64,000 bases of DNA from Dryomyza anilis (lineage: Eukaryota; Arthropoda; Insecta; Diptera; Dryomyzidae), in assembly GCA_951804985.1 (NCBI GenBank), contig OX638135.1, positions 72,383,695 through 72,447,694 of the forward strand, read 5' to 3'. Under the pieces are notes generated by a model. That model did not search any database and was not told the origin of the DNA. It was given only the letters and a program-made list of their open reading frames with translations. Below, piece by piece: positions 33,412-45,800 of this stretch (position 1 is its first letter; the number at the start of each line of letters is the position of its first letter). The translations under genes were made by a program, and so were the position numbers.

Positions 33412-34540
33412 AGAGCAGAGTTCGTAATATATCCCTCAAAGATATTTATCATTTTATATTCCTCACAAAATGAGGGATATAAATTGATAAAAAAATTTCC
33501 ATCATTGAACGATATTTTTATTTTCATCATTGATGAGAAAAACTATATCGCTCAATGATCGAAATTAATTCTCATCTCAAAAGTACTCAGCACTGATGAT
33601 GAAAATAATTTGTATCTTCAATTTTTCTCATCATTGAATGATGAGAAAAAGTAGAACTTAGTGTATTCTCATCATTTGAAGATGAAAATAAATAATGAGA
33701 AAAGATGAAAAAATGATGAGAAAAAAGATGAGAAAAGATGAAAAAAATGATGAGACAAATGATGATAAAATGATTAGAAAAATATGAGGACAAATGAGAT
33801 AATGGACACATCCGATTGCTGCTGAATGATATGTAAGCAATGGTTTCGACATGTCCATTGAAAGATGAGGTGCTCCTGGACATGTCCATGATGACCTCGG
33901 ACAAAAATGTTTTTTTTTTCATTATTTTTTGAAATGTTATAAAAATGATTTTGGACATGTCCACTGGAGGATGAGGTGCTCCTGGACATGTCCATGATAA
34001 CCTTGGACAAACATTTTTTTTTTATGTTCATTATTTTTTTTAAATGTTATAAAAATGATTTTTTACATGTCCGCTGGAGGATAAGGTGCTCCTGGACATG
34101 TCCATGATGACATCGGACAAACATTTTTTTTTTTTATTATTTTTTGAAATGTTATAAAAATGATTTTGGACATGTCCATTGGAGGATGAGGTGCTCCTAG
34201 ACATGTCCATGATGACCTCGGACAATTTGTGTTTCATTATTTTTTGAAATGTTATAAAAATGATTATGGACATGTTCACTGGAGGATGAGGTGCTCCTGG
34301 ACATGTCCATGATGACCTCGGACTAAATTATTTTTTTCATTATTTTTTGAAATTTTATTAAAATGATTTTGAACATGTCCGCTGGAGGAGGTGCTCCTGG
34401 ACATGTCCATGATGACCTTGGACAAAAAATTTGTTTTTTCATAATTTTTTGAAATGTTATAAAAATGATTTTGAACATGTCCACTGGAGAATGGATGAGG
34501 TGGTCGCGGGCATGTCTAGGATGACCATGGACATTTTTAT
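33412..34540 (+). repeat. M1 and M2 modules, macro-unit 5
   Basis: Complete M1 with both hairpins, then about six palindrome units. Several palindromes are mutated (TTACATGTCC, GGACATGTTC, GAACATGTCC). Confidence 0.88.
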
Positions 34541-34623
34541 TTTTGGGTTGTTTTTGTTCGGTGAATATCTGATATTGTTTAAATGAAAATACATATATAC
34601 ATTTCTATTGTTAATAATTTTTT

Positions 34624-35290
34624 TTATGAAAACTGTAACTGTTCAACAATATTATGATTTAATTTTACTAATAATAACTTTTCTAAATTATCCCTACTTA
34701 ATTTATTTCTTAACCTAGTATGTATTATAGTTAATGCACAAAAAGCCCGTTCTAAGGAAACTTTCGTAGCTGGAACAGACAATGCAATTTCAGCTATATC
34801 TCCTAAAGATTTTTCTATATATAGCTTTCCAGTGTAGTACTACGTCACTTTGAATTGGCAGTCTATCGACGTATTAATGGTTTTCTAATTTTTGTCTCAT
34901 ATTCTCGTTTTCGCACGTTGGTGGTGTTTCAGCTGAAAATTTCTCTTCTAGTTTGCTATATCTGCCTTTTGGCTTTGATGTCGATGGAGAGGGTTCTGGT
35001 AATATTTGGTTACTCACTGAACTTGGATTAAATTCATTTATTAATTTTAAAATGGTCATCAAATGATCCTGAAATTAAATACGTAATTTTTTGCATATAA
35101 ATTATTTTAAATTATGCTTACAACTGCTCTGCGCTTTTGAGATTCAGTTAAATATGTTGAACCTCTAGCTTTATTTTTATTCTCATCCAAACACACCAAA
35201 GTTGAAACATCAATTTTTTATTTCTTCTAATTTTTTAAGATAGAGATTCGCAATTATAGTGACTTTCGGTAATGATGTTAAACAATAGAC
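34624..35290 (-). pseudogene. hAT transposase C-terminal remnant, macro-unit 5
   Basis: Same fragment with intron, internal TAA and dimerisation motif, ending at the stop 34626-34624. Confidence 0.8.
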
Positions 35291-35941
35291 TAATTTATAC
35301 TTTTTTACGGAGGTATACATAGAAATTAAAATTTGAATGAGTTATTCTAAGCCAATTTAAATTTAAATCTTTTTATTATTCGCAATACCTAGTTTGCACA
35401 AATTGAGCTGTAATAAAATCGTTTGACCTAAGGATGTTATTTCTTACTGTATTCATTCATCTACATAATACCCTATACGCTCTACCTATTCGAAAAATAC
35501 TTTTATTATGGTTGGCTTTTTTTGGTTACAATTTTTATACAGTTATATACCTGAACATTTTATATTATATTGCTTATGCTTCGTTATTACGGTATAAACT
35601 GTATTGACCTTTGCGGTTAGAGATTTTTACCTTTCAACATAATCAGTTACATATATTACCTAACCTACATTATTACGGTGATATCGATACTCACAGCAAA
35701 TACCGACATATGTATTTACACATTCAGTCAACTACCCGTACACGTGTCCCTAGTGTTGGAAAAAATTAAAGATGTCCAAAAATCTTTAATGCCATGTCAT
35801 CTTCTAGTGGTTTTATTCAAAACTATTTTTATGACATTTCAAAACAATATTAAAAATATTGCCCAAGGTCATCCTGGACATGTCCATGAGCACCTCATCC
35901 ATTCTCCAGTGGACATGTCCAAAATCATTTTAAGTCATTTC
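35291..35941. other. Non-coding hAT-module sequence and M4 unit, macro-unit 5
   Basis: Conserved AT-rich segment (one small deletion in the AATTTAAATTTAAATC region) and inverted palindrome unit. Confidence 0.75.
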
Positions 35942-38268
35942 GATCTTTTTGATCTTTTCGATCTTTTCGATATTTCTGATCTTTCTGATCTTTTCGATCT
36001 TTTTTATCTTTTTGATCTTTTCGATCTTTGAGATCTTTTCGAACTTTTTGATCTTTTTTGATCTTTTCGATCATGTCAATGAGCACCTCATCCATTCTCC
36101 AGTGGACATGTCCAAAATCATTTTAAGTCATTTTGATCTTTTCGATATTTTCGAACTTTCTGATCTTTTCGATTTTTTCGATCTTTTTGATCTTTTCGAT
36201 CTTTTTGATCTTTTTTAATCTTTTCGATCTTTCTGATCTTTTAGATCTTTTTCATCTTTTTCATCTTTTTGATCTTTTCGATCTTTTCGATTTTTTTAGA
36301 TCTTTTTAAACATTTTAATCTTTTCGATCTTTTTGATCTTTTCGATCTTTTTTGATCTTTTCGATCTTTTTTGATCTTTTCGATCTTTCTGATCTTCGAT
36401 CTTTTTGATCTTTTAGATCTTTTAGAACTTTTTGATCTTTTAGATCCTTTAGATCATTTAGATCTTTTAGATCTTTTAGATTTTTTAGATGTTTTAGATC
36501 TTTTAGATCTTTAAGATCTTTTAGATCTTTCTGATCTTTTAGATCTTTTAGATCTTTTAGATCTTTTAGATCTTTTAGATCTTTTAGACCTTTTAGATTT
36601 TTAGATCTTTTAGATCTTTTAGATCGTTTAAATCTTTTAGATCTTTTAGATCTTTTAGATCTTTTAGATCTTTTAGATCTTTTAGATCTTTTAGATCTTT
36701 TAGATCTTTTAGATCTTTTAGATCTTTTAGATCTTTTAGATCTTTTAGAACTTTTAGATCTTTTAGATCTTTTAGATCTTTTAGATCTTTTAGATCTTTT
36801 AGATCTTTTAGATCTTTTAGATCTTTTAGATCTTTTAGATCTTTTAGATCTTTTAGATCTTTTAGATCTTTTAGATCTTTTAGATCTTTTAGATCTTTTA
36901 GATCTTTTAGATCTTTTAGATCTTTTAGATCTTTTAGATCTTTTAGATCTTTTAGATCTTTTAGATCTTTTAGATCTTTTAGATCTTTTAGATCTTTTCG
37001 ATCTTTTTTGATCTTTTCGATCTTTTTTGATCTTTTCGATCTTTCTGATCTTCGATCTTTTTGATCTTTTAGATCTTTTAGAATTTTTTGATCTTTTAGA
37101 TCCTTTAGATCATTTAGATCTTTTAGATCTTTTAGATTTTTTAGATGTTTTAGATCTTTTAGATCTTTTAGATCTTTAAGATCTTTTAGATCTTTCTGAT
37201 CTTTTAGATCTTTTAGATCTTTTAGATCTTTTAGATCTTTTAGATCTTTTAGATCTTTTAGATCTTTTAGATCTCTTAGATCTTTAATATCTTTTAGATC
37301 TTTTAGATCTTTTAGATCTTTTAGATCTTTTAGATCTTTTAGATCTTTTAGATCTTTTAGATCTTTTAGATCTTTTAGATCTTTTAGATCTTTTAGATCT
37401 TTTAGATCTTTTAGATCATTTAGATCTTTTAGATCTTTTAGATCTTTTAGATCTTTTAGATCTTTTAGATCTTTTAGATCTTTTAGATCTTTTAGATCTT
37501 TTAGATCTTTTAGATCTTTTAGATCTTTTAGATCTTTTAGATCTTTTAGATCTTTTAGATCTTTTAGATCTTTTAGATCTTTTAGATCTTTTAGATTTTT
37601 AGATCTTTTAGATCTTTCAGATCTTTTAGATCTTTTAGATCTTTTAGATCTTTTAGATCTTTTAGATCTTTTAGATCTTTTAGATCTTTCAGATCTTTTA
37701 GATCTTTTAGATCTTTTAGATCTTTTAGATCTTTTAGATCTTTTAGATCTTTTAGATCTTTTAGATCTTTTAGATCTTTTAGATCTTTTAGATCTTTTAG
37801 ATCTTTTAGATCTTTTAGATCTTTTAGACCTTTTAGACCTTTTAGATCTTTTAGATCTTTTAGATCTTTTTGATCTTTTTGATCTTTTTGATCTTTTTGA
37901 TCTTTTTGATCTATTTGATCTTTTTGATCTTTTTGATCTTTTTGATCTTTTTGATCTTTTTGATCTTTTTGATCTTTTAGATCTTTTAGATCTTTTAGAT
38001 CTTTTAGATCTTTTAGATCTTTTAGATCTTTTAGATCTTTTAGATCTTTTAGATCTTTTAGATCTTTTAGATCTTTTAGATCTTTTTGATCTTTTTGATC
38101 TTTTTGATCTTTTTGATCTTTTTGATCTTTTTGATCTTTTTGATCTTTTTGATCTTTTTGATCTTTTTGATCTTTTTGATCTTTTTGATCTTTTTGATCT
38201 TTTTGATCTTTTTGATCTTTTTGATCTTTTTGATCTTTTTGATCTTTTTGATCTTTTTGATCTTTTTC
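35942..38268 (+). repeat. 9-bp GATC satellite array, macro-unit 5
   Basis: Partial M4 at about 36070-36135. Mostly GATCTTTTA, with two barcode copies (36488 and 37144), then T and A blocks. The array runs straight into an M2 unit (TTTTTCATTATTTTTTG) with no M1, unlike the earlier junctions. Confidence 0.97.
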
Positions 38269-38470
38269 ATTATTTTTTGAAATTTTATTAAAATGATTTT
38301 GAACATGTCCGCTGGAGGAGGTGCTCCTGGACATGTCCATGATGACCTTGGACAACAAATTTGTTTTTTCATAATTTTTTGAAATGTTATAAAAATGATT
38401 TTGAAAATGTCCACTGGAGAATGGATGAGGTGGTCGCGGGCATGTCTAGGATGACCATGGACATTTTTAT
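38269..38470 (+). repeat. M2 palindrome array, macro-unit 6 (about 2 units, M1 missing)
   Basis: Only the last two M2 units remain, and the first palindromes are mutated (GAACATGTCC, GAAAATGTCC). The whole M1 and most of M2 are absent. Confidence 0.85.
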
Positions 38471-38553
38471 TTTTGGGTTGTTTTTGATCGGTGAATATCT
38501 GATATTGTTTAAATGAAAATACATATATACATTTCTATTGTTAATGATTTTTT

Positions 38554-39215
38554 TTATGAAAACTGTAACTGTTCAACAATATTATGATTTAATTTTTCTA
38601 ATAATAACTTTTCTAAATTATCCCTACTTAATTTATTTCTTAACCTACTATGTATTATAGTTAATGCACAAAAAGCCCGTTCTAAGGAAACTTTCGTAGC
38701 TGGAACAGACAATGCAATTTCATATCTCCTAAAGATTTTTCTATATATAGCTTTCCAGTGTAGTACTACGTCAAATTGAATTGGCAGTCTATCGACGTAT
38801 TAATGGTTTTCTAATTTTTGTCTCATATTCTCGTTTTCGCACGTTGGTGGTGTTTCAGCTGAAAATTTCTCTTCTAGTTTGCTATATCTGCCTTTTGGCT
38901 TTGATGTCGATGGAGAGGGTTCTGGTAATATTTGGTTACTCACTGAACTTGGATTAAATTCATTTATTAATTTTAAAATGGTCATCAAATGATCCTGAAA
39001 TTAAATACGTAATTTTTTGCATATAAATTATTTTAAATTATGCTTACAACTGCTCTGCGCTTTTGAGATTCAGTTAAATATGTTGAACCTCTAGCTTTAT
39101 TTTTATTCTCATCCAAACACACCAAAGTTGAAAAATCAATTTTTTATTTCTTCTAATTTTTTAAGATAGAGATTCGCAATTATAGTGACTTTCGGTAATG
39201 ATGTTAAACAATAGA
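38554..39215 (-). pseudogene. hAT transposase C-terminal remnant, macro-unit 6
   Basis: Same fragment. It shares with unit 1 the loss of GCT (TTTCATATCTCC) and the TCAAATTGAATTGG variant, but keeps the GTTCTAAGG variant of units 2-5. The region upstream (near 39230) has a private deletion. Confidence 0.8.
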
Positions 39216-39852
39216 CTAATTTATACTTTATTAAATTAAAATTTGAATGAATTATTCTAAGCCAATTTAAAATTTAAATCTTTTTATTATTCGCAATACC
39301 TAGTTTGCACAAATTGAGCTGTAATAAAATCGTTTGACCTAAGGATGTTATTTCTTACTGTATTCATTCATCTAAATAATACCCTGTACGCTCTACCTAT
39401 TCGAAAAATACTTTTATTATGGTTGGCTTTTTTTGGTTACAATTTTTATACAGTTATATACCTGAACATTTTATATTAAATTGCTTATGCTTCGTTATTA
39501 CGGTATAAACTGTATTGACCTTTGCGGTTAGAGATTTTTACCTTTCAACATAATCAGTTACATATATTACCTAACCTACATTATTACGGTGATATCGATA
39601 CTCACAGCAAATACCGACATATGTATTTACACATTCAGTCAACTACCCGTACACGTGTCCCTAGTGTTGGAAAAAATTAAAGATGTCCAAAAAACTTTAA
39701 TGCCATGTCATCTTCTAGTGGTTTTATTCAAAACTATGTTTATGACATTTCAAAACAATATTAAAAATATTGTCCAAGGTCATCCTGGACATGTCCATGA
39801 GCACCTCATCCATTCTCCAGTGGACATGTCCAAAATCATTTTAAGTCATTTC
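39216..39852. other. Non-coding hAT-module sequence and M4 unit, macro-unit 6
   Basis: Conserved AT-rich segment and inverted palindrome unit; satellite begins at 39853. Confidence 0.75.
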
Positions 39853-42800
39853 GATCTTTTTGATCTTTTCGATCTTTTCGATCTTTTCGATCTTTTCGAT
39901 CTTTTCGATCTTTCTGATCTTTCTGATCTTTTCGATCTTTTTTATCTTTTTGATCTTTTCGATCTTTGAGATCTTTTCGATCTTTTTGATCTTTTCGATC
40001 ATGTCCATGAGCACCTCATCCATTCTCCAGTGGACATGTCCAAAATCATTTGAAGTCATTTCGATCTTTTCGAACTTTCTGATCTTTTTTATCTTTTTGA
40101 TCTTTTCGATCTTTTCGATTTTTTCGATCTTTTTGATCTTTTCGATCTTTTTGATCTTTTTTAATCTCTTCGATCTTTCTGATCTTTTTCATCTTTTTGA
40201 TCTTTTCGATCTTTTCGATATTTTAGATCTTTTTAATCTTTTCGATCTTTTTGATCTTTTCGATCTTTTTTGAACTTTTCGATATTTTTTGATCTTATCG
40301 ATCTTTCTGATCTTCGATCTTTTTGATCTTTTAGATCTTTTAGATCTTTTAGATCTTTTAGATCTTTTAGATCTTTTAGATCTTTTAGATCTTTTAGATC
40401 TTTTAGATCTTTTAGATCTTTTAGATCTTTTAGATCTTTTAGATCTTTTAGATCTTTTAGATCTTTTAGATCTTTTAGATCTTTTAGATCTTTTAGATCT
40501 TTTAGATCTTTTAGATCTTTTAGATCTTTTAGATCTTTTAGATCTTTTAGATCTTTTAGATCTTTTAGATCTTTTAGATCTTTTAGATCTTTTAGATCTT
40601 TTAGATCTTTTAGATCTTTTAGATCTTTTAGATCTTTTAGATCTTTTAGATCTTTTAGATCTTTTAGATCTTTTAGATCTTTTAGATCTTTTAGATCTTT
40701 TAGATCTTTTAGATCTTTTAGATCTTTTAGATCTTTTAGATCTTTTAGATCTTTTAGATCTTTTAGATCTTTTAGATCTTTTAGATCTTTTAGATCTTTT
40801 AGATCTTTTAGATCTTTTAGATCTTTTAGATCTTTTAGATCTTTTAGATCTTTTAGATCTTTTAGATCTTTTAGATCTTTTAGATCTTTTAGATCTTTTA
40901 GATCTTTTAGATCTTTTAGATCTTTTAGATCTTTTAGATCTTTTAGATCTTTTAGATCTTTTAGATCTTTTAGATCTTTTAGATCTTTTAGATCTTTTAG
41001 ATCTTTTAGATCTTTCAGATCTTTTAGATTTTTAGATCTTTTAGATCTTTTAGATCTTTTAGATCTTTCAGATCTTTTAGATCTTTCTGATCTTTCTGAT
41101 CTTTTAGATCTTTTTAATCTGTTCGATCTTTTTAATCTTTTCGATCTTTTAGATCTTTCAGATCTTTTAGATCTTTTAGATCTTTTTGATCTTTTAGATC
41201 TTTTAGATCTTTTAGATCTTTTAGATCTTTTTAATCTTTTAGATCTTTTAGATCTTTTAGATCTTTTAGATCTTTAAGATCTTTTTGATATTTTTGATCT
41301 TTTTTATCTTTTTGATCTTTTTGATCTTTTAGTTTTTTTTAGATCGTTTTGATCTTTTAGTTTTTTTAGATCTTTTTAATCTTTTCGATCTTTTTGATCT
41401 TTTTGATCTTTTTGATCTTTTTGATCTTTTTGATCTTTTTGATCTTTTTGATCTTTTTGATCTTTTTGATCTTTTTGATCTTTTTGATCTTTTTGATCTT
41501 TTTGATCTTTTTGATCTTTTTGATCTTTTTGATCTTTTTGATCTTTTTGATCTTTTTGATCTTTTTGATCTTTTTGATCTTTTTGATCTTTTTGATCTTT
41601 TTGATCTTTTTGATCTTTTTGATCTTTTTGATCTTTTTGATCTTTTTGATCTTTTTGATCTTTTTGATCTTTTTGATCTTTTTGATCTTTTAGATCTTTT
41701 AGATCTTTTAGATCTTTTAGATCTTTCAGATCTTTTAGATCTTTTAGATCTTTTAGATCTTTTAGATCTTTTAGATCTTTTAGATCTTTTAGATCTTTTA
41801 GATCTTTTAGATCTTTTAGATCTTTTAGATCTTTTAGACCTTTTAGATCTTTTAGATCTTTTAGATCTTTTAGATCTTTTAGATCTTTTAGATCTTTTTG
41901 ATCTTTTTGATCTTTTTGATCTTTTTGATCTTTTTGATCTTTTTGATCTTTTTGATCTATTTGATCTTTTTGATCTTTTTGATCTTTTTGATCTTTTTGA
42001 TCTTTTAGATCTTTTAGATCTTTTAGATCTTTTTGATCTTTTAGATCTTTTAGATCTTTTTGATCTTTTTGATCTTTTTGATCTTTTTGATCTTTTTGAT
42101 CTTTTTGATCTTTTTGATCTTTTTGATCTTTTTGATCTTTTTGATCTTTTTGATCTTTTTGATCTTTTTGATCTTTTTGATCTTTTTGATCTTTTTGATC
42201 TTTTTGATCTTTTTGATCTTTTTGATCTTTTTGATCTTTTTGATCTTTTTGATCTTTTTGATCTTTTTGATCTTTTTGATCTTTTTGATCTTTTTGATCT
42301 TTTTGATCTTTTTGATCTTTTTGATCTTTTTGATCTTTTTGATCTTTTTGATCTTTTTGATCTTTTTGATCTTTTTGATCTTTTTGATCTTTTTGATTTT
42401 TTGATCTTTTTGATCTTTTTGATCTTTTTGATCTTTTTGATCTTTTTGATCTTTTTGATCTTTTTGATCTTTTTGATCTTTTTGATCTTTTTGATCTTTT
42501 TGATCTTTTTGATCTTTTTGATCTTTTTGATCTTTTTGATCTTTTTGATCTTTTTGATCTTTTTGATCTTTTTGATCTTTTTGATCTTTTTGATCTTTTT
42601 GATCTTTTTGATCTTTTTGATCTTTTTGATCTTTTTGATCTTTTTGATCTTTTTGATCTTTTTGATCTTTTTGATCTTTTTGATCTTTTTGATCTTTTTG
42701 ATCTTTTTGATCTTTTTGATCTTTTTGATCTTTTTGATCTTTTTGATCTTTTTGATCTTTTTGATCTTTTTGATCTTTTTGATCTTTTTGATCTTTTTGA

Positions 42801-45800
42801 TCTTTTTGATCTTTTTGATCTTTTTGATCTTTTTGATCTTTTTGATCTTTTTGATCTTTTTGATCTTTTTGATCTTTTTGATCTTTTTGATCTTTTTGAT
42901 CTTTTTGATCTTTTTGATCTTTTTGATCTTTTTGATCTTTTTGATCTTTTTGATCTTTTTGATCTTTTTGATCTTTTTGATCTTTTTGATCTTTTTGATC
43001 TTTTTGATCTTTTTGATCTTTTTGATCTTTTTGATCTTTTTGATCTTTTTGATCTTTTTGATCTTTTTGATCTTTTTGATCTTTTTGATCTTTTTGATCT
43101 TTTTGATCTTTTTGATCTTTTTGATCTTTTTGATCTTTTTGATCTTTTTGATCTTTTTGATCTTTTTGATCTTTTTGATCTTTTTGATCTTTTTGATCTT
43201 TTTGATCTTTTTGATCTTTTTGATCTTTTTGATCTTTTTGATCTTTTTGATCTTTTTGATCTTTTTGATCTTTTTGATCTTTTTGATCTTTTTGATCTTT
43301 TTGATCTTTTTGATCTTTTAGATCTTTTAGATCTTTTAGATCTTTTAGATCTTTTAGATCTTTTAGATCTTTTAGATCTTTTAGATCTTTTAGATCTTTT
43401 AGATCTTTTAGATCTTTTAGATCTTTTAGATCTTTTAGATCTTTTAGATCTTTTAGATCTTTTAGATCTTTTAGATCTTTTAGATCTTTTAGATCTTTTA
43501 AATCTTTTAGATCTTTTAGATCTTTTAGATCTTTTAGATCTTTTAGATCTTTTAGATCTTTTAGATCTTTTAGATCTTTTAGATCTTTTAGATCTTTTAG
43601 ATCTTTTAGATCTTTTAGATCTTTTAGATCTTTTAGATCTTTTAGATCTTTTAGATCTTTTAGATCTTTTAGATCTTTTAGATCTTTTAGATTTTTAGAT
43701 CTTTTAGATCTTTTAGATCTTTTAGATCTTTTAAATCTTTTAGATCTTTTAGATCTTTTAGATCTTTTAGATCTTTTAGATCTTTTAGATCTTTTAGATT
43801 TTTAGATCTTTTAGATCTTTTAAATCTTTTAGATCTTTTAGATCTTTTAGATCTTTTAGATCTTTTAGATCTTTTAGATCTTTTAGATCTTTTAGATCTT
43901 TTAGATCTTTTAGATCTTTTAGATCTTTTAGATCTTTTAGATCTTTTAGATCTTTTAGATCTTTTAGATCTTTTAGATCTTTTAGATCTTTTAGATCTTT
44001 TAGATCTTTTAGATCTTTTAAATCTTTTAGATCTTTTAGATCTTTTAGATCTTTTAGATCTTTTAGATCTTTTAGATCTTTTAGATCTTTTAGATCTTTT
44101 AGATCTTTTAGATCTTTTAGATCTTTTAGATCTTTTAGATCTTTTAGATCTTTTAGATCTTTTAGATCTTTTAGATCTTTTAGATCTTTTAGATCTTTTA
44201 GATCTTTTAGATCTTTTAGATATTTTTGATCTTTTTGATCTTTTTGATCTTTTTGATCTTTTTGATCTTTTTGATCTTTTTGATCTTTTTGATCTTTTTG
44301 ATCTTTTTGATCTTTTTGATCTTTTTGATCTTTTTGATCTTTTTGATTTTATTGATTTTATTGATCTTTTTTTGATTGATCAAAAAGATATTTTTGATCT
44401 TTTTGATCTTTTTGATCTTTTAGATCTTTTTGATCTTTTTGATCTTTTTGATCTTTTAGATCTTTTAGATCTTTTTGATCTTTTAGATCTTTTAGATCTT
44501 TTAGATCTTTTAGATCTTTTAGATCTTTTAGATCTTTTAGATCTTTTAGATCTTTTAGATCTTTTAGATCTTTTAGATCTTTTAGATCTTTTAGATCTTT
44601 TAGATCTTTTAGATCTTTTAGATCTTTTAGATCTTTTAGATCTTTTAGATCTTTTAGATCTTTTAGATCTTTTAGATCTTTTAGATCTTTTAGATCTTTT
44701 AGATCTTTTAGATCTTTTAGATCTTTTAGATCTTTTAGATCTTTTAGATCTTTTAGATCTTTTAGATCTTTTAGATCTTTTAGATATTTTAGATCTTTTA
44801 AATCTTTTAGATCTTTTAGATCTTTTAAATCTTTTTGATCTTTTTGATCTTTTTGATCTTTTTGATCTTTTTGATCTTTTTGATCTTTTTGATCTTTTTG
44901 ATCTTTTTGATCTTTTTGATCTTTTTGATCTTTTTGATCTTTTTGATCTTTTTGATCTTTTTGATCTTTTTGATCTTTTTGATCTTTTTGATCTTTTTGA
45001 TCTTTTTGATTTTATTGATCTTTTTTTGATTGATCAAAAAGATATTTTTGATCTTTTTGATCTTTTTGATCTTTTTGATCTTTTTGATCTTTTTGATCTT
45101 TTTGATCTTTTTGATCTTTTTGATCTTTTTGATCTTTTTGATCTTTTTGATCTTTTTGATCTTTTTGATCTTTTTGATCTTTTTGATCTTTTTGATCTTT
45201 TTGATCTTTTTGATCTTTTTGATCTTTTTGATCTTTTTGATCTTTTTGATCTTTTTGATCTTTTTGATCTTTTTGATCTTTTTGATCTTTTTGATCTTTT
45301 TGATCTTTTTGATCTTTTTGATCTTTTTGATCTTTTTGATCTTTTTGATCTTTTTGATCTTTTTGATCTTTTTGATCTTTTTGATCTTTTTGATCTTTTT
45401 GATCTTTTTGATCTTTTTGATCTTTTTGATCTTATTGATCTTATTGATCTTATTGATCTTATTGATCTTTTTGATCTTTTTGATCTTTTTGATCTTTTTG
45501 ATCTTTTTGATCTTTTTGATCTTTTTGATCTTTTTGATCTTTTTGATCTTTTTGATCTTTTTGATCTTTTTGATCTTTTTGATCTTTTTGATCTTTTTGA
45601 TCTTTTTGATCTTTTTGATCTTTTTGATCTTTTTGATCTTTTTGATCTTTTTGATCTTTTTGATCTTTTTGATCTTTTTGATCTTTTTGATCTTTTTGAT
45701 CTTTTTGATCTTTTTGATCTTTTTGATCTTTTTGATCTTTTTGATCTTTTTGATCTTTTTGATCTTTTTGATCTTTTTGATCTTTTTGATCTTTTTGATC

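Noticed and set aside
16080..33530. Lys-Lys-Ile repeat proteins on the minus strand
   Set aside because: These are the reverse translation of GATCTTTTT; same artefact of repeat length.
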